Assembly: GCF_000816105.1 (NCBI RefSeq)
Contig: NZ_CP007140.1
Coordinates: forward strand, 558,001 to 622,000
Length of the DNA: 64,000 bases
Reading direction: 5' to 3'
Origin: Thermococcus guaymasensis DSM 11113
GTDB taxonomy: Archaea; Methanobacteriota_B; Thermococci; Thermococcales; Thermococcaceae
Below, one piece after another: positions 17,633-25,486 of this stretch. The notes below the pieces were generated by a model, which ran no database searches, was not told the origin of the DNA, and worked only from the letters and a program-made list of their open reading frames with translations. Numbering within the stretch: position 1 is the stretch's first letter; each line of letters starts with the position of its first letter. The position numbers and the translations under genes are program-made.

Positions 17633-18145
17633 TCAGAGGCTCATAGCCCCCAACAGTTCACCCGTCTCTATGTTGAAGATCTCAACAACCCTCTTTCTTG
17701 TGTCCAGCAGAGCGACGCTCTTGATGCCAGTTATATAGCCGCAGACCTCACCCGGGTTGACGAGTATCGTCCTTCCTTCCTCCCTTATCTCGTACCTGTG
17801 GGTGTGGCCGACCACAACGACGTCGTAGAGCCTGCTCCTAGCAAGTGCCCGCACAATCCTCTCATCGGTGCCATGGGTCACGGCTATCTTCATTCCATCG
17901 GCCTCAATTTCCAGGATCTCATCGTAGATGCCGAGGGCATCGTGGAGGCCTTTCCTCTCGCCGTCGTTGTTGCCGAAAACTCCCCTGAGCGGGGCCTTAA
18001 GGTTCTCAAACTCTCTGGCAACGAACGGGGCAACGTAGTCGCCGGCGTGGATTACGAGGTCAACGTTCCTCTCGTTGAAGAACTCCACGGCTTTCCTTAT
18101 CGCCGGAAGGTTGTCGTGTGTGTCACTCATTATACCGATCAGCAT
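17633..18145 (-). CDS. YfcE/MJ0936-type metallophosphoesterase
   Basis: 170 residues with all family metal motifs in order: GIMSDTHDN at the N-terminus (D and H ligands), VIHAGDYV, FGNNDGE, VTHGTDE and VVVGHTHRYE. Small archaeal members such as MJ0936 hydrolyse phosphodiesters with Mn or Ni. The physiological substrate is unknown. Downstream comes the hypothetical gene ending at 16775. Confidence 0.93.
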   Translation of the reverse strand: MLIGIMSDTHDNLPAIRKAVEFFNERNVDLVIHAGDYVAPFVAREFENLKAPLRGVFGNNDGERKGLHDALGIYDEILEIEADGMKIAVTHGTDERIVRALARSRLYDVVVVGHTHRYEIREEGRTILVNPGEVCGYITGIKSVALLDTRKRVVEIFNIETGELLGAMSL

Positions 18146-18294
18146 CAGGGTTCACCGTATCCAACTGGCCGTCCAAGTTTAAAGGGTTATCGAGACCAAA
18201 AACGTCCCCGTGTCCATTTATGTCTATGGATGCATTCGAGTGGAAATAAAACTGGCACGGGTTCACTCAATACAGTCTTAACATGTTCCGGCAA

Positions 18295-18304
18295 GGTTTA
18301 TTAG
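18295..18304 (+). promoter_or_regulatory. TATA box of gins23-mcm
   Basis: GGTTTATTAG about 35 bases before the gins23 ATG, with GGTGGT as the ribosome site immediately before the start. It is the only clear promoter ahead of gins23 and mcm, which overlap. Confidence 0.5.
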
Positions 18305-18336
18305 CGAAAGACCTTTAGGTCATTCAAGGTGGTAGC

Positions 18337-18831
18337 ATGTTCAGCGGTAGAGCGCTTATACCAGTGAAGATCATCAAGCCCTTTGAGGACTGGAACACCG
18401 GCGATATAGCGCTTATGGAGGACTGGAAGGCCAAAGTGCTCTGGGAGGCGGGGATAGGAGAGATAGTCGACGAGACCGATAAGATTATTGGCGAGATAGA
18501 CAAAGTAATAGCTGAAGAGCGAGAGAGCCAGCCCCTTGTGCCGATTCCGGCGGGGCTCTATGAAAGGGCCGAGTTTTACATGTACTACCTGGAGAACTAC
18601 GTGAGACAGAACCCGGGCGAGAGCATTGAAGTGTTGAGTGTGAAGATGACCAAGCTCGCAAATCTCAAGAAGAAGTACCGCTACCTGAAGGAGATGCGCT
18701 TTAAGAAGATACTTGAGGCCGTAAGGCTCAGGCCAAACAGCCTTGAAGTCCTTGGAAGGCTCTCCCCCGAAGAGAGGAGGATCTACCTGGAACTATCTAG
18801 AATCAGGAACGAGTGGTTGGGTGAGGAATGA
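18337..18831 (+). CDS. gins23: GINS complex subunit Gins23
   Basis: 164 residues. The N-terminal strand-rich B domain (LIPVKIIKPFEDWNTGDIAL) precedes the helical A domain (LVPIPAGLYERAEFYMYYLE ... LANLKKKYRYLKEMRFKKIL), the order expected of the Psf2/Psf3-type archaeal subunit rather than Gins51. It lies directly before mcm, as in other Thermococcales where Gins23 sits with MCM and Gins51 with PCNA. It overlaps mcm by the ATGATG arrangement at 18828-18831. With Gins51 it forms the GINS tetramer that activates MCM at the fork. Confidence 0.88.
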   Translation: MFSGRALIPVKIIKPFEDWNTGDIALMEDWKAKVLWEAGIGEIVDETDKIIGEIDKVIAEERESQPLVPIPAGLYERAEFYMYYLENYVRQNPGESIEVLSVKMTKLANLKKKYRYLKEMRFKKILEAVRLRPNSLEVLGRLSPEERRIYLELSRIRNEWLGEE

Positions 18832-21800
18832 TGGATAGAGAAGACATGATATCACGCTTCGCTACGTTCCTCCGCGAGTATAAGGATGACGATGGGAATC
18901 CGGTTTACCTTAACCGCCTAAAGGATCTTATCACCGTGGTTCCAAGGAGGTCTCTCCGCATAGACTGGGCCCATCTCAACTCCTTCGACCCGGAGCTTGC
19001 GCAGGAGCTCCTCGAAAACCCAGAGGAAGTCCTGATGGCAGGAGAAGACGCTATTCAGATAGTCCTGAGAGAGGACCTCATGTATTCAGAAGAGTTCAAG
19101 GTACACGCGAGGTTTTACAACCTGCCCCACACTCTCCTCGTTAAGGAACTTGGAAGCGAGCACATAAACCGGCTCATACAGGTCGAGGGCATCATCACGC
19201 GTATTAGCGAGGTCAAGCCCTTCGTCCAGAGGGCGGTCTTTGTTTGTAAGGACTGCGGAAACGAGATGGTAAGGCTTCAGAGGCCCTATGAGAACCTTGT
19301 CAAGCCAGCTAAATGCGACGCCTGCGGAAGCAGAAACATTGAGCTCGATGTCGATAAGAGCCGCTTCATAAACTTCCAGAGCTTCCGCCTCCAGGACAGG
19401 CCCGAGAGCCTCAAGGGCGGACAGATGCCGAGGTTCGTTGACGCAATACTCTTGGATGACCTCGTCGATACTGCCCTTCCCGGCGACCGCGTTCTGGTCA
19501 CAGGAATCCTGCGCGTTATCCTTGAGCAGAGGGACAAGAGGCCGATCTTCAAGAAAGTCCTCGAGGTCAACCACATCGAACAGCTCAGTAAGGAGATAGA
19601 GGAGCTTGAGATTACCCCAGAGGACGAGCAGAAGATACGCGAGCTGGCCAAGAGGAAAGACATCGTGGACGCGATAGTTGACTCGATAGCCCCCGCAATC
19701 TGGGGGCATAAAATTGTGAAGAAGGGCATCGCGCTGGCCCTCTTCGGCGGTGTGCCGAGGGTTCTTCCGGACGGAACTAAGCTTCGCGGTGAGAGCCACG
19801 TCCTGCTCGTTGGAGATCCGGGAGTGGCAAAGTGCGTTGATTACCATACGAAGGTTCTCCTCGCAGATGGTAGTCTAGAGGAAATTGGTGATGTCGTTGA
19901 GGACGCCATTGAAAAGGCCAAAGCTGAAGGAACGCTCGGAAGGGTTGAGGATGGCTTCTACGCGCCGATTGACATCGAACTCTACGCTCTCGACGCGAAA
20001 GCACTGAAGGTCAGGAGAGTTAAGGCGAACATCGCCTGGAAGAGAAAAGCTCCGAACAGGATGTTCAGAATAAAGACCGCGAGCGGGCGCGAAATCCGCG
20101 TAACTCCTACTCACCCGTTCTTCACCTTTGAAAACGGGCAGTTCAAAACAAGAAAAGCGAAAGAGCTTAAGATTGGCGATTTTGTGGCCGTGCCAAGAGT
20201 AGTTCCTGTTGATGGAGAAGCCGTTAGGCTCTCAGAGGTTCCCGTTGAGAAACCGAGAACAGCAAAAGCGAGGCTTAAACTTCCAAAGACTGCCGACGAG
20301 AAGTTCTGGTATCTAATCGGGCTGTTTGTTGGAGAAGGGTATTCCCAAAACAGGGAGGGCAGTGCAACGGTGTACTTCACGAACAACGATGAGCAGTTGA
20401 TACGATTTGTTTATGACTACCTCAAGAGCCTTGGCCTTAACCCAACTATTCGCGAGCCTCACAAGGGCAAGAGTGCATGGGAAGTCTACGTGAGTAGCGT
20501 TGAATTCTACCGTTTGCTTGAGTGGTTGGGTATTGCATCGAACTCAAAGAGTAAGAGAGTCCCACCGCAACTTTTCAGGGCAAGACTGGAGGACATTAGG
20601 GCCTTCCTAAGAGGTTACTTTGATGCTGAAGGCACAGTTGACAAAAATAGGGCCAAGATAACAGTGGTTTCTGCTTCGGAGGAGCTTCTTAGGGGTGTTC
20701 AGCACCTTCTCCTCAGATTTGGGATAAAATCCCAGATACATGAGACTAAAGCTCGCGCGACCAACGGTAAAATGAAAGCCCCAAGAACATACTACAGGCT
20801 GTTCATTACCGGAGAAGACTCGATTAAGTTCAGAGAGGAGATTGGCTTTGGTCTCAGGACTAAAATGGATGCTCTAAAACGTGTAACATCCAACGGAAAA
20901 ACAAACACTAACGTTGACATTGTTCCAGGAGTTGGTCAATTGTTAAGACATCTCCGCATCAAAGCAGGACTGACGCAGGCTCAGATGGGTATAAGCAGAT
21001 CAACTTACCTGCACTATGAGCGGGGAGACCGGCTTCCAAGCAGAGAAAAGCTCAAGGCCATCACTGAAATCCTCAAAACAAAACTACCTGACTCACCAGA
21101 AGTTGACCTCTTGGTTGCTCTTTCGGACTCCGACATCTTCTGGGACCGGGTAGTGGAGATTGAGGAATATAAACCGGAGCACGAGTGGGTCTACGACCTC
21201 CAGGTTCCGGAACACCACAACTTCATTGCCAACGACATCTTTGTCCACAACAGCCAGCTCCTCCGCTACGTGGCCAATTTAGCGCCGAGGGCGATTTATA
21301 CGAGCGGTAAGAGCTCAAGCGCCGCCGGTTTGACGGCCGCAGCCGTGCGCGACGAGTTCACCGGCTCGTGGGTTCTGGAAGCCGGTGTTCTGGTGTTGGC
21401 GGATGGAGGCTTTGCCTGCCTGCATCCTGATTCGAGGGTTCTCGCCGATGGAAAGTATGTCCGCATCGAAGACCTCTTTGAGCTGGAGAAGTCCTACAAG
21501 GCCCTCTCCGACGGCCAGATCGTGGACATTCAGGAGAAGGAGATGGAGGTCACTTCCCTCAACCTCGGAAGCATGAGGACGAAGACATCTAAAGCCACGA
21601 TAATTCGCAGGAAACCCTGGAAGGGCGAGCTACTCAGGCTGAAGTTCCGCTCGGGCAACGAGGTAACCCTAACCCCAGACCATCTCCTCATAGATGGCCA
21701 GACCTTCGAGTGGAAGGAGGCAGAGAGGTTCAAGGTTGGCGATATGGTGGTTGCCCCGCTGAAGCTTCCAGCAGTGGGGAGAAAAGTGTACCTGCTCGAT

Positions 21801-24800
21801 ATTCTGCCCTCGGACTGGAAGGTCAAGCTGACCCCCGAAGAAAAGAACGAGCTGAAGGGAGAAATCCTCAGAAGATTCAAGAGCCTCGCGGAGTTCAACA
21901 GGAAGTACGACATCTCAAAGGACTTCCTCTCAGGGAAGGGTTCTATCCGCGTCGGGAAGTTCAGGGAGATACTGCATGAGCTGGGACTCTACGAGAAGTG
22001 GCGCGAGAGGCCTCTAACCTACGGCCCAAACTACCGCAGGGAGCGCCTTAAAGTGACCTACATAACGCCGGAGCTTGCGTACTTCCTCGGATTCCTCTAC
22101 GGCGACGGGTGGATAAAGAGGAACGGTTCCAAGGTTCACGTTCGCATCGTGCAGTCGAAGGTTCACAAGGACCAAATTAGGGCAATCAGGCGGGCATTTG
22201 AGAGCTTCTACGACGAACCGTTAAGGGAGTACGAGAGAACCACGAGGAGCAAGCTTGCGGGTAATGAGATAACGAGTGACACGATAACGTTCCACGTTAG
22301 CTCGCCCCTGCTTGCCTACCTGTACGAGTACCTCACCGAGAACAACCTGAAAAATACGTTCTCTCTGGACGACGAGGCATTGAAGGCGTTTATCGCGGGT
22401 GCACTCGACTCGGACGGCTGTGTTTCGGTTAAGAAGAGCGAGAGGGGAAGTGTGGTCCACATAGAATTTCTGCTCTCAAATGATTTGGAAAGTGACAAAG
22501 CCTTTGCACTGCTCCTCAGGAGGTTTGACATATACGCCCGCGTGATTCCAGGGAAAGGTGTGAACAAGATTAGGGTAACTGGGAGGGAGGACGTGACAAA
22601 CCTCCTCAACGCGGTTAAGGATTACAGCGTTAAGGTCAAGGAGATACCCACTAAAAAGCATCTCGTCTCGGCGAGGAGCGACAAAGTGCCGGCAGAACCC
22701 GTTAGGAGAATCGCAAAAGCTATTATCAAGAGCGTTCCGGCCAAAGTACTGCAGGAGAGAGGGCTCTGGAGTACCGTTTATTCCTATGCCGGGGGCAAGT
22801 ATCAGCCCAGCAGGATTCAGCTAAGAAAAATCGTTGAAAGGCTTGGCGATGTTCTTACTCCAGAAATACGGCTTAAGCTCGAAGTCCTTGCCACGAGGGA
22901 CTACTTCCTCGATGAAATCGTCTCCATCGAGCGCGTTCCCTACGAGGGCTATGTCTATGACCTCTACGTGCCGGGTGAGCACAACTTCCTGGCCGAGGGA
23001 ATCATCGTCCACAACTGCATCGACGAGTTCGACAAGATGAGCGACCGCGACAGGAGCGCGATACACGAGGCGCTGGAACAGCAGAGCTACCACCACGACT
23101 TTGAGCTTCTCTTAGCTGACGGCAGGAAGGTGAAGATAGGCGAGCTGGTCGATTCGCTTATCGAGGCCAACCGCGATAAGGTAATACTCGGCAGGGACAC
23201 CGAAATCCTGCCGGTTGATGAGATAGAGGTGCTCGCCTACGACCTTGAAAAGAAGGAAGTGGTCAAGGTCAAGGCCAACCGCGTGAGCAGGCACAAGGCT
23301 CCGGAGAAGTTCATACGGCTGAGGTTCTCGAACGGCAGGGAGATAGTTGTCACACCCGAACACCCGATCATGGTGTGGGAGAACGGTGAAATAAGAGAGA
23401 AGCCGGCGGAGAAGGTCACCGTGGACGATGTCGTGCTCGGAGTTGCGAGGTACCCCATTGAGATCGAGCAGCCCGGCGAACCGCTCAGGGACGAGAGGGC
23501 CGCTTGGAACAGGCAGGACTACCTCTACTCCCTCGGGATAGTGTCTAAGATTAAAAAGGCCCCCGGCCGCTACGAGGTGGCACCCACAGAGAGAACCTTT
23601 CCAGGAGAACTCCTAAAAATGCTTAGAGATGCGGGAAAAGAACTGCGCTTCAAGCTCTCCAAGTGGTACCCCGCGAGAAAGCCCCTCGTTCCAGAGAAAC
23701 TCCTGAGAGAGGAAATACAGAGGCTTAAGGATCACATCAAGCACGTCAGGGAAGTCGCCGAGAAAGAGCCCTCCAAAGCCCTCAACTACCTTATCAAATC
23801 AAAGATTGCCTCCAAATATGGCCTTACCTCCCAGACCCTCGAACACTGGGTAGCTAGGGGAGAGCAGCTCGCCCTCTCAATAGTAAAGAACGAAGTGGAG
23901 AAGACTGCAGAAAGGATCGAAGAGGCCATAAAAAACGTGGAAGAGCTTCTAGATGGCAATGTCAACTTCCTTGAGGTAAAAAAGGTCGAAGAGATCCCCA
24001 ATGAGGGTTGGGAGTGGGTCTACGACGTAACCGTCGAGCCGTACCACCTTTTCGTCTCCCACGGGCTCGTTCTCCACAACACGATAAGCATCTCCAAGGC
24101 CGGGATTACGGCGACGCTCAACGCGAGGACTACAGTTATAGCCGCCGCCAACCCGAAGTTCGGCCGCTTCAATCGCATGAAGTCCCTTCCAGAACAGCTC
24201 GACCTGCCGCCGACCCTGCTGAGCAGGTTTGACCTCATATTCCTCCTGCTCGATGAACCAGACGAAAAAATCGACGCGAGCATAGCGGAGCACATCCTCA
24301 AAGTGAGGAGGGGAGAGGCCGAGGTCGTCACGCCGAAGATACCCTACGACCTTCTCAAGAAGTACATAGCCTACGCGAGGAAAAACGTCCACCCAGTCCT
24401 CAGCAGGGAAGCGATGGAGGAGATAAAGCGCTACTACGTCAAGATGAGAAAGAGTTTGAAGAGGGGCAACGAAGAGGGCGTCCAGCCGATTCCAATAACC
24501 GCGAGACAGCTTGAGGCCCTCATACGTCTAAGCGAGGCCCACGCAAGGATGCGCCTCAGCGAGACGGTAACGCGCGAAGATGCCAGGGCAGCGATAGAGC
24601 TCATCGAGGCAATGATGAGAACCATAGCGGTGGACGAGGAAGGCAACATCGACGTCTCGATCCTGGAGGTAGGAAAGAGCTCGAAGAAGCTCAACAAGAT
24701 AGAGAAGCTAGTCGATATAATCAAGAACCTCGAGCCGGAGGGCGAATACGGAGCACCGGCCGACAAGGTGATAGAAGCAGCAAAACAGGCAGGAGTTGGA

Positions 24801-24890
24801 AGCAAGCGCGAGGTGGAGAAGCTCATCGAGGAACTGAAGGCAGATGGCAGAATCTACGAGCCAAGGGCTGGCTTTTACAGGGTGCTCTAA
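18828..24890 (+). CDS. mcm: MCM replicative helicase precursor with three inteins
   Basis: 2020 codons; removing inteins at residues 336-808, 864-1396 and 1420-1751 leaves a 682-residue MCM, normal archaeal length. The N-terminal domain has a zinc site (CKDCG ... CDACG). The motor contains Walker A GDPGVAK/S (split by intein 1), Walker B LADGGFA/CIDEFDKM (split by intein 2), HEALEQQ/TISISKAG (split by intein 3), sensor 1 IAAANPKFGRF and the Arg-finger region LLSRFDLIF. A C-terminal winged helix ends the protein. It unwinds DNA 3'-5' at replication forks. All three splicing events would be needed to make the ATPase. It is coupled to gins23 upstream. Confidence 0.97.
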   Translation: MMDREDMISRFATFLREYKDDDGNPVYLNRLKDLITVVPRRSLRIDWAHLNSFDPELAQELLENPEEVLMAGEDAIQIVLREDLMYSEEFKVHARFYNLPHTLLVKELGSEHINRLIQVEGIITRISEVKPFVQRAVFVCKDCGNEMVRLQRPYENLVKPAKCDACGSRNIELDVDKSRFINFQSFRLQDRPESLKGGQMPRFVDAILLDDLVDTALPGDRVLVTGILRVILEQRDKRPIFKKVLEVNHIEQLSKEIEELEITPEDEQKIRELAKRKDIVDAIVDSIAPAIWGHKIVKKGIALALFGGVPRVLPDGTKLRGESHVLLVGDPGVAKCVDYHTKVLLADGSLEEIGDVVEDAIEKAKAEGTLGRVEDGFYAPIDIELYALDAKALKVRRVKANIAWKRKAPNRMFRIKTASGREIRVTPTHPFFTFENGQFKTRKAKELKIGDFVAVPRVVPVDGEAVRLSEVPVEKPRTAKARLKLPKTADEKFWYLIGLFVGEGYSQNREGSATVYFTNNDEQLIRFVYDYLKSLGLNPTIREPHKGKSAWEVYVSSVEFYRLLEWLGIASNSKSKRVPPQLFRARLEDIRAFLRGYFDAEGTVDKNRAKITVVSASEELLRGVQHLLLRFGIKSQIHETKARATNGKMKAPRTYYRLFITGEDSIKFREEIGFGLRTKMDALKRVTSNGKTNTNVDIVPGVGQLLRHLRIKAGLTQAQMGISRSTYLHYERGDRLPSREKLKAITEILKTKLPDSPEVDLLVALSDSDIFWDRVVEIEEYKPEHEWVYDLQVPEHHNFIANDIFVHNSQLLRYVANLAPRAIYTSGKSSSAAGLTAAAVRDEFTGSWVLEAGVLVLADGGFACLHPDSRVLADGKYVRIEDLFELEKSYKALSDGQIVDIQEKEMEVTSLNLGSMRTKTSKATIIRRKPWKGELLRLKFRSGNEVTLTPDHLLIDGQTFEWKEAERFKVGDMVVAPLKLPAVGRKVYLLDILPSDWKVKLTPEEKNELKGEILRRFKSLAEFNRKYDISKDFLSGKGSIRVGKFREILHELGLYEKWRERPLTYGPNYRRERLKVTYITPELAYFLGFLYGDGWIKRNGSKVHVRIVQSKVHKDQIRAIRRAFESFYDEPLREYERTTRSKLAGNEITSDTITFHVSSPLLAYLYEYLTENNLKNTFSLDDEALKAFIAGALDSDGCVSVKKSERGSVVHIEFLLSNDLESDKAFALLLRRFDIYARVIPGKGVNKIRVTGREDVTNLLNAVKDYSVKVKEIPTKKHLVSARSDKVPAEPVRRIAKAIIKSVPAKVLQERGLWSTVYSYAGGKYQPSRIQLRKIVERLGDVLTPEIRLKLEVLATRDYFLDEIVSIERVPYEGYVYDLYVPGEHNFLAEGIIVHNCIDEFDKMSDRDRSAIHEALEQQSYHHDFELLLADGRKVKIGELVDSLIEANRDKVILGRDTEILPVDEIEVLAYDLEKKEVVKVKANRVSRHKAPEKFIRLRFSNGREIVVTPEHPIMVWENGEIREKPAEKVTVDDVVLGVARYPIEIEQPGEPLRDERAAWNRQDYLYSLGIVSKIKKAPGRYEVAPTERTFPGELLKMLRDAGKELRFKLSKWYPARKPLVPEKLLREEIQRLKDHIKHVREVAEKEPSKALNYLIKSKIASKYGLTSQTLEHWVARGEQLALSIVKNEVEKTAERIEEAIKNVEELLDGNVNFLEVKKVEEIPNEGWEWVYDVTVEPYHLFVSHGLVLHNTISISKAGITATLNARTTVIAAANPKFGRFNRMKSLPEQLDLPPTLLSRFDLIFLLLDEPDEKIDASIAEHILKVRRGEAEVVTPKIPYDLLKKYIAYARKNVHPVLSREAMEEIKRYYVKMRKSLKRGNEEGVQPIPITARQLEALIRLSEAHARMRLSETVTREDARAAIELIEAMMRTIAVDEEGNIDVSILEVGKSSKKLNKIEKLVDIIKNLEPEGEYGAPADKVIEAAKQAGVGSKREVEKLIEELKADGRIYEPRAGFYRVL
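19833..21251 (+). other. Intein 1 of MCM (Walker A site) with LAGLIDADG endonuclease
   Basis: 473 residues (336-808 of the precursor). The N-terminal block is CVDYHTKVLLADGS, block B is VTPTHPFF, and the C-terminal blocks are VYDLQVPEHHNF and DIFVHN, followed by extein Ser. Two LAGLIDADG-like motifs, LIGLFVGEGYS and LRGYFDAEGTV, mark a homing endonuclease. A helix-turn-helix of Cro/C1 type follows (LRIKAGLTQAQMGISRSTYL). The site corresponds to the known CDC21-a type insertion in Thermococcales MCM proteins. Confidence 0.93.
21417..23015 (+). other. Intein 2 of MCM (Walker B site) with LAGLIDADG endonuclease
   Basis: 533 residues (864-1396). It begins CLHPDSRVLADGKYVRIEDL, with block B in LTPDHLLIDG, and ends VYDLYVPGEHNF ... 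IIVHN before extein Cys of CIDEFDKM. LAGLIDADG motifs are LAYFLGFLYGDGWIK and LKAFIAGALDSDGCV. The site corresponds to the known CDC21-b type. An extra region of about 140 residues sits between block B and the first endonuclease motif and may bind DNA. Confidence 0.93.
23085..24080 (+). other. Intein 3 of MCM, N-terminal Ser, no LAGLIDADG motifs
   Basis: 332 residues (1420-1751), inserted after HEALEQQ and before TISISKAG. It starts with Ser (SYHHDFELLLADG) rather than Cys, has block B in VTPEHPIMVW, and ends VYDVTVEPYHLF ... LVLHN before extein Thr. No LAGLIDADG or HNH motif is visible. In place of an endonuclease there is a charged helical insert of about 200 residues that includes a helix-turn-helix-like stretch (IASKYGLTSQTLEHWVARG). 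Splicing would need Ser at position 1 and Thr at +1, both competent nucleophiles. Confidence 0.9.
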
Positions 24891-24894
24891 CAAA

Positions 24895-24904
24895 GGTTAT
24901 AAAG
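24895..24904 (+). promoter_or_regulatory. TATA box of aIF2-beta
   Basis: GGTTATAAAG, about 31 bases before the aIF2-beta ATG, with GAGGGGGTGAG as a strong ribosome site between them. It lies immediately after the mcm stop, so aIF2-beta can be transcribed separately. Confidence 0.6.
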
Positions 24905-24934
24905 CGAAGGGAAAACCTATGAGGGGGTGAGAAG

Positions 24935-25363
24935 ATGAGCGAGAGCATTGACTTTTACGACTTCGAGAGGCTCCTAGATAAGGCTTACGAGGAGTTGCCC
25001 GAGAACGTGAAGTCCCACAAGTCCCGTTTCGAGGTTCCGCCGGCGGTCGTTACAATAGCCGGTAACAGGACGATAATCGAGAACTTCGTTGACATAGCCG
25101 AGGCCATGAACCGCGACCCGAACCACCTGCTCAAGTTCATCCTGCGCGAGGTGGCGACGGCCGGAACGCTGGAGGGCAGACGCGTAATCCTGCAGGGACG
25201 CTTCACTCCGTACCTCATAGCCAACAAGATGAAGAAGTACCTCAAGGAGTTCGTCATCTGTCCCGTCTGTGGAAGCCCCGATACCAAGATTATCAAGCGC
25301 GGGCGCTTCCACTTCCTCAAGTGCGAGGCCTGTGGTGCCGAAACGCCAATCCAGCACCTCTGA
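24935..25363 (+). CDS. eif2b: Translation initiation factor 2 beta subunit
   Basis: 142 residues starting [20 protein letters not shown], the usual archaeal aIF2-beta N-terminus. A central alpha-beta domain ([19 protein letters not shown]) precedes a C-terminal zinc ribbon with [11 protein letters not shown] and [10 protein letters not shown]. aIF2-beta joins the alpha and gamma subunits to bring initiator tRNA to the ribosome. It has a promoter at 24895 and is followed by a T-rich terminator. Confidence 0.96.
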   Translation: MSESIDFYDFERLLDKAYEELPENVKSHKSRFEVPPAVVTIAGNRTIIENFVDIAEAMNRDPNHLLKFILREVATAGTLEGRRVILQGRFTPYLIANKMKKYLKEFVICPVCGSPDTKIIKRGRFHFLKCEACGAETPIQHL

Positions 25364-25370
25364 GGCCTTC

Positions 25371-25380
25371 CTTCTTTTTT
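25371..25380 (+). terminator. T-rich terminator after aIF2-beta
   Basis: CTTCTTTTTT directly after the stop region, ending in six T, consistent with archaeal oligo-T termination. The promoter of mmdA follows at about 25436. Confidence 0.5.
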
Positions 25381-25435
25381 GCCCCTTTGTGGACAAATTA
25401 TCCACTCTTGGATGAAATTCCGCTCCTCAAAAACC

Positions 25436-25446
25436 CTTTTAAACTT
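25436..25446 (+). promoter_or_regulatory. TATA box of the methylmalonyl-CoA decarboxylase operon
   Basis: CTTTTAAACTT about 41 bases before the chosen ATG at 25487. GAGGGGGT at 25472-25479 is the ribosome site. It supports the start at 25487 over the upstream ATG at 25379, which lies before this promoter. Confidence 0.55.
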
Positions 25447-25486
25447 TACAAACTACAACCCCCAAGAAACCGAGGGGGTTACTCTT

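Noticed and set aside
18337-18831. Gins51 as the identity of the GINS gene
   Set aside because: Domain order (beta part first) and linkage to mcm fit Gins23; Gins51 is normally beside PCNA in Thermococcales.
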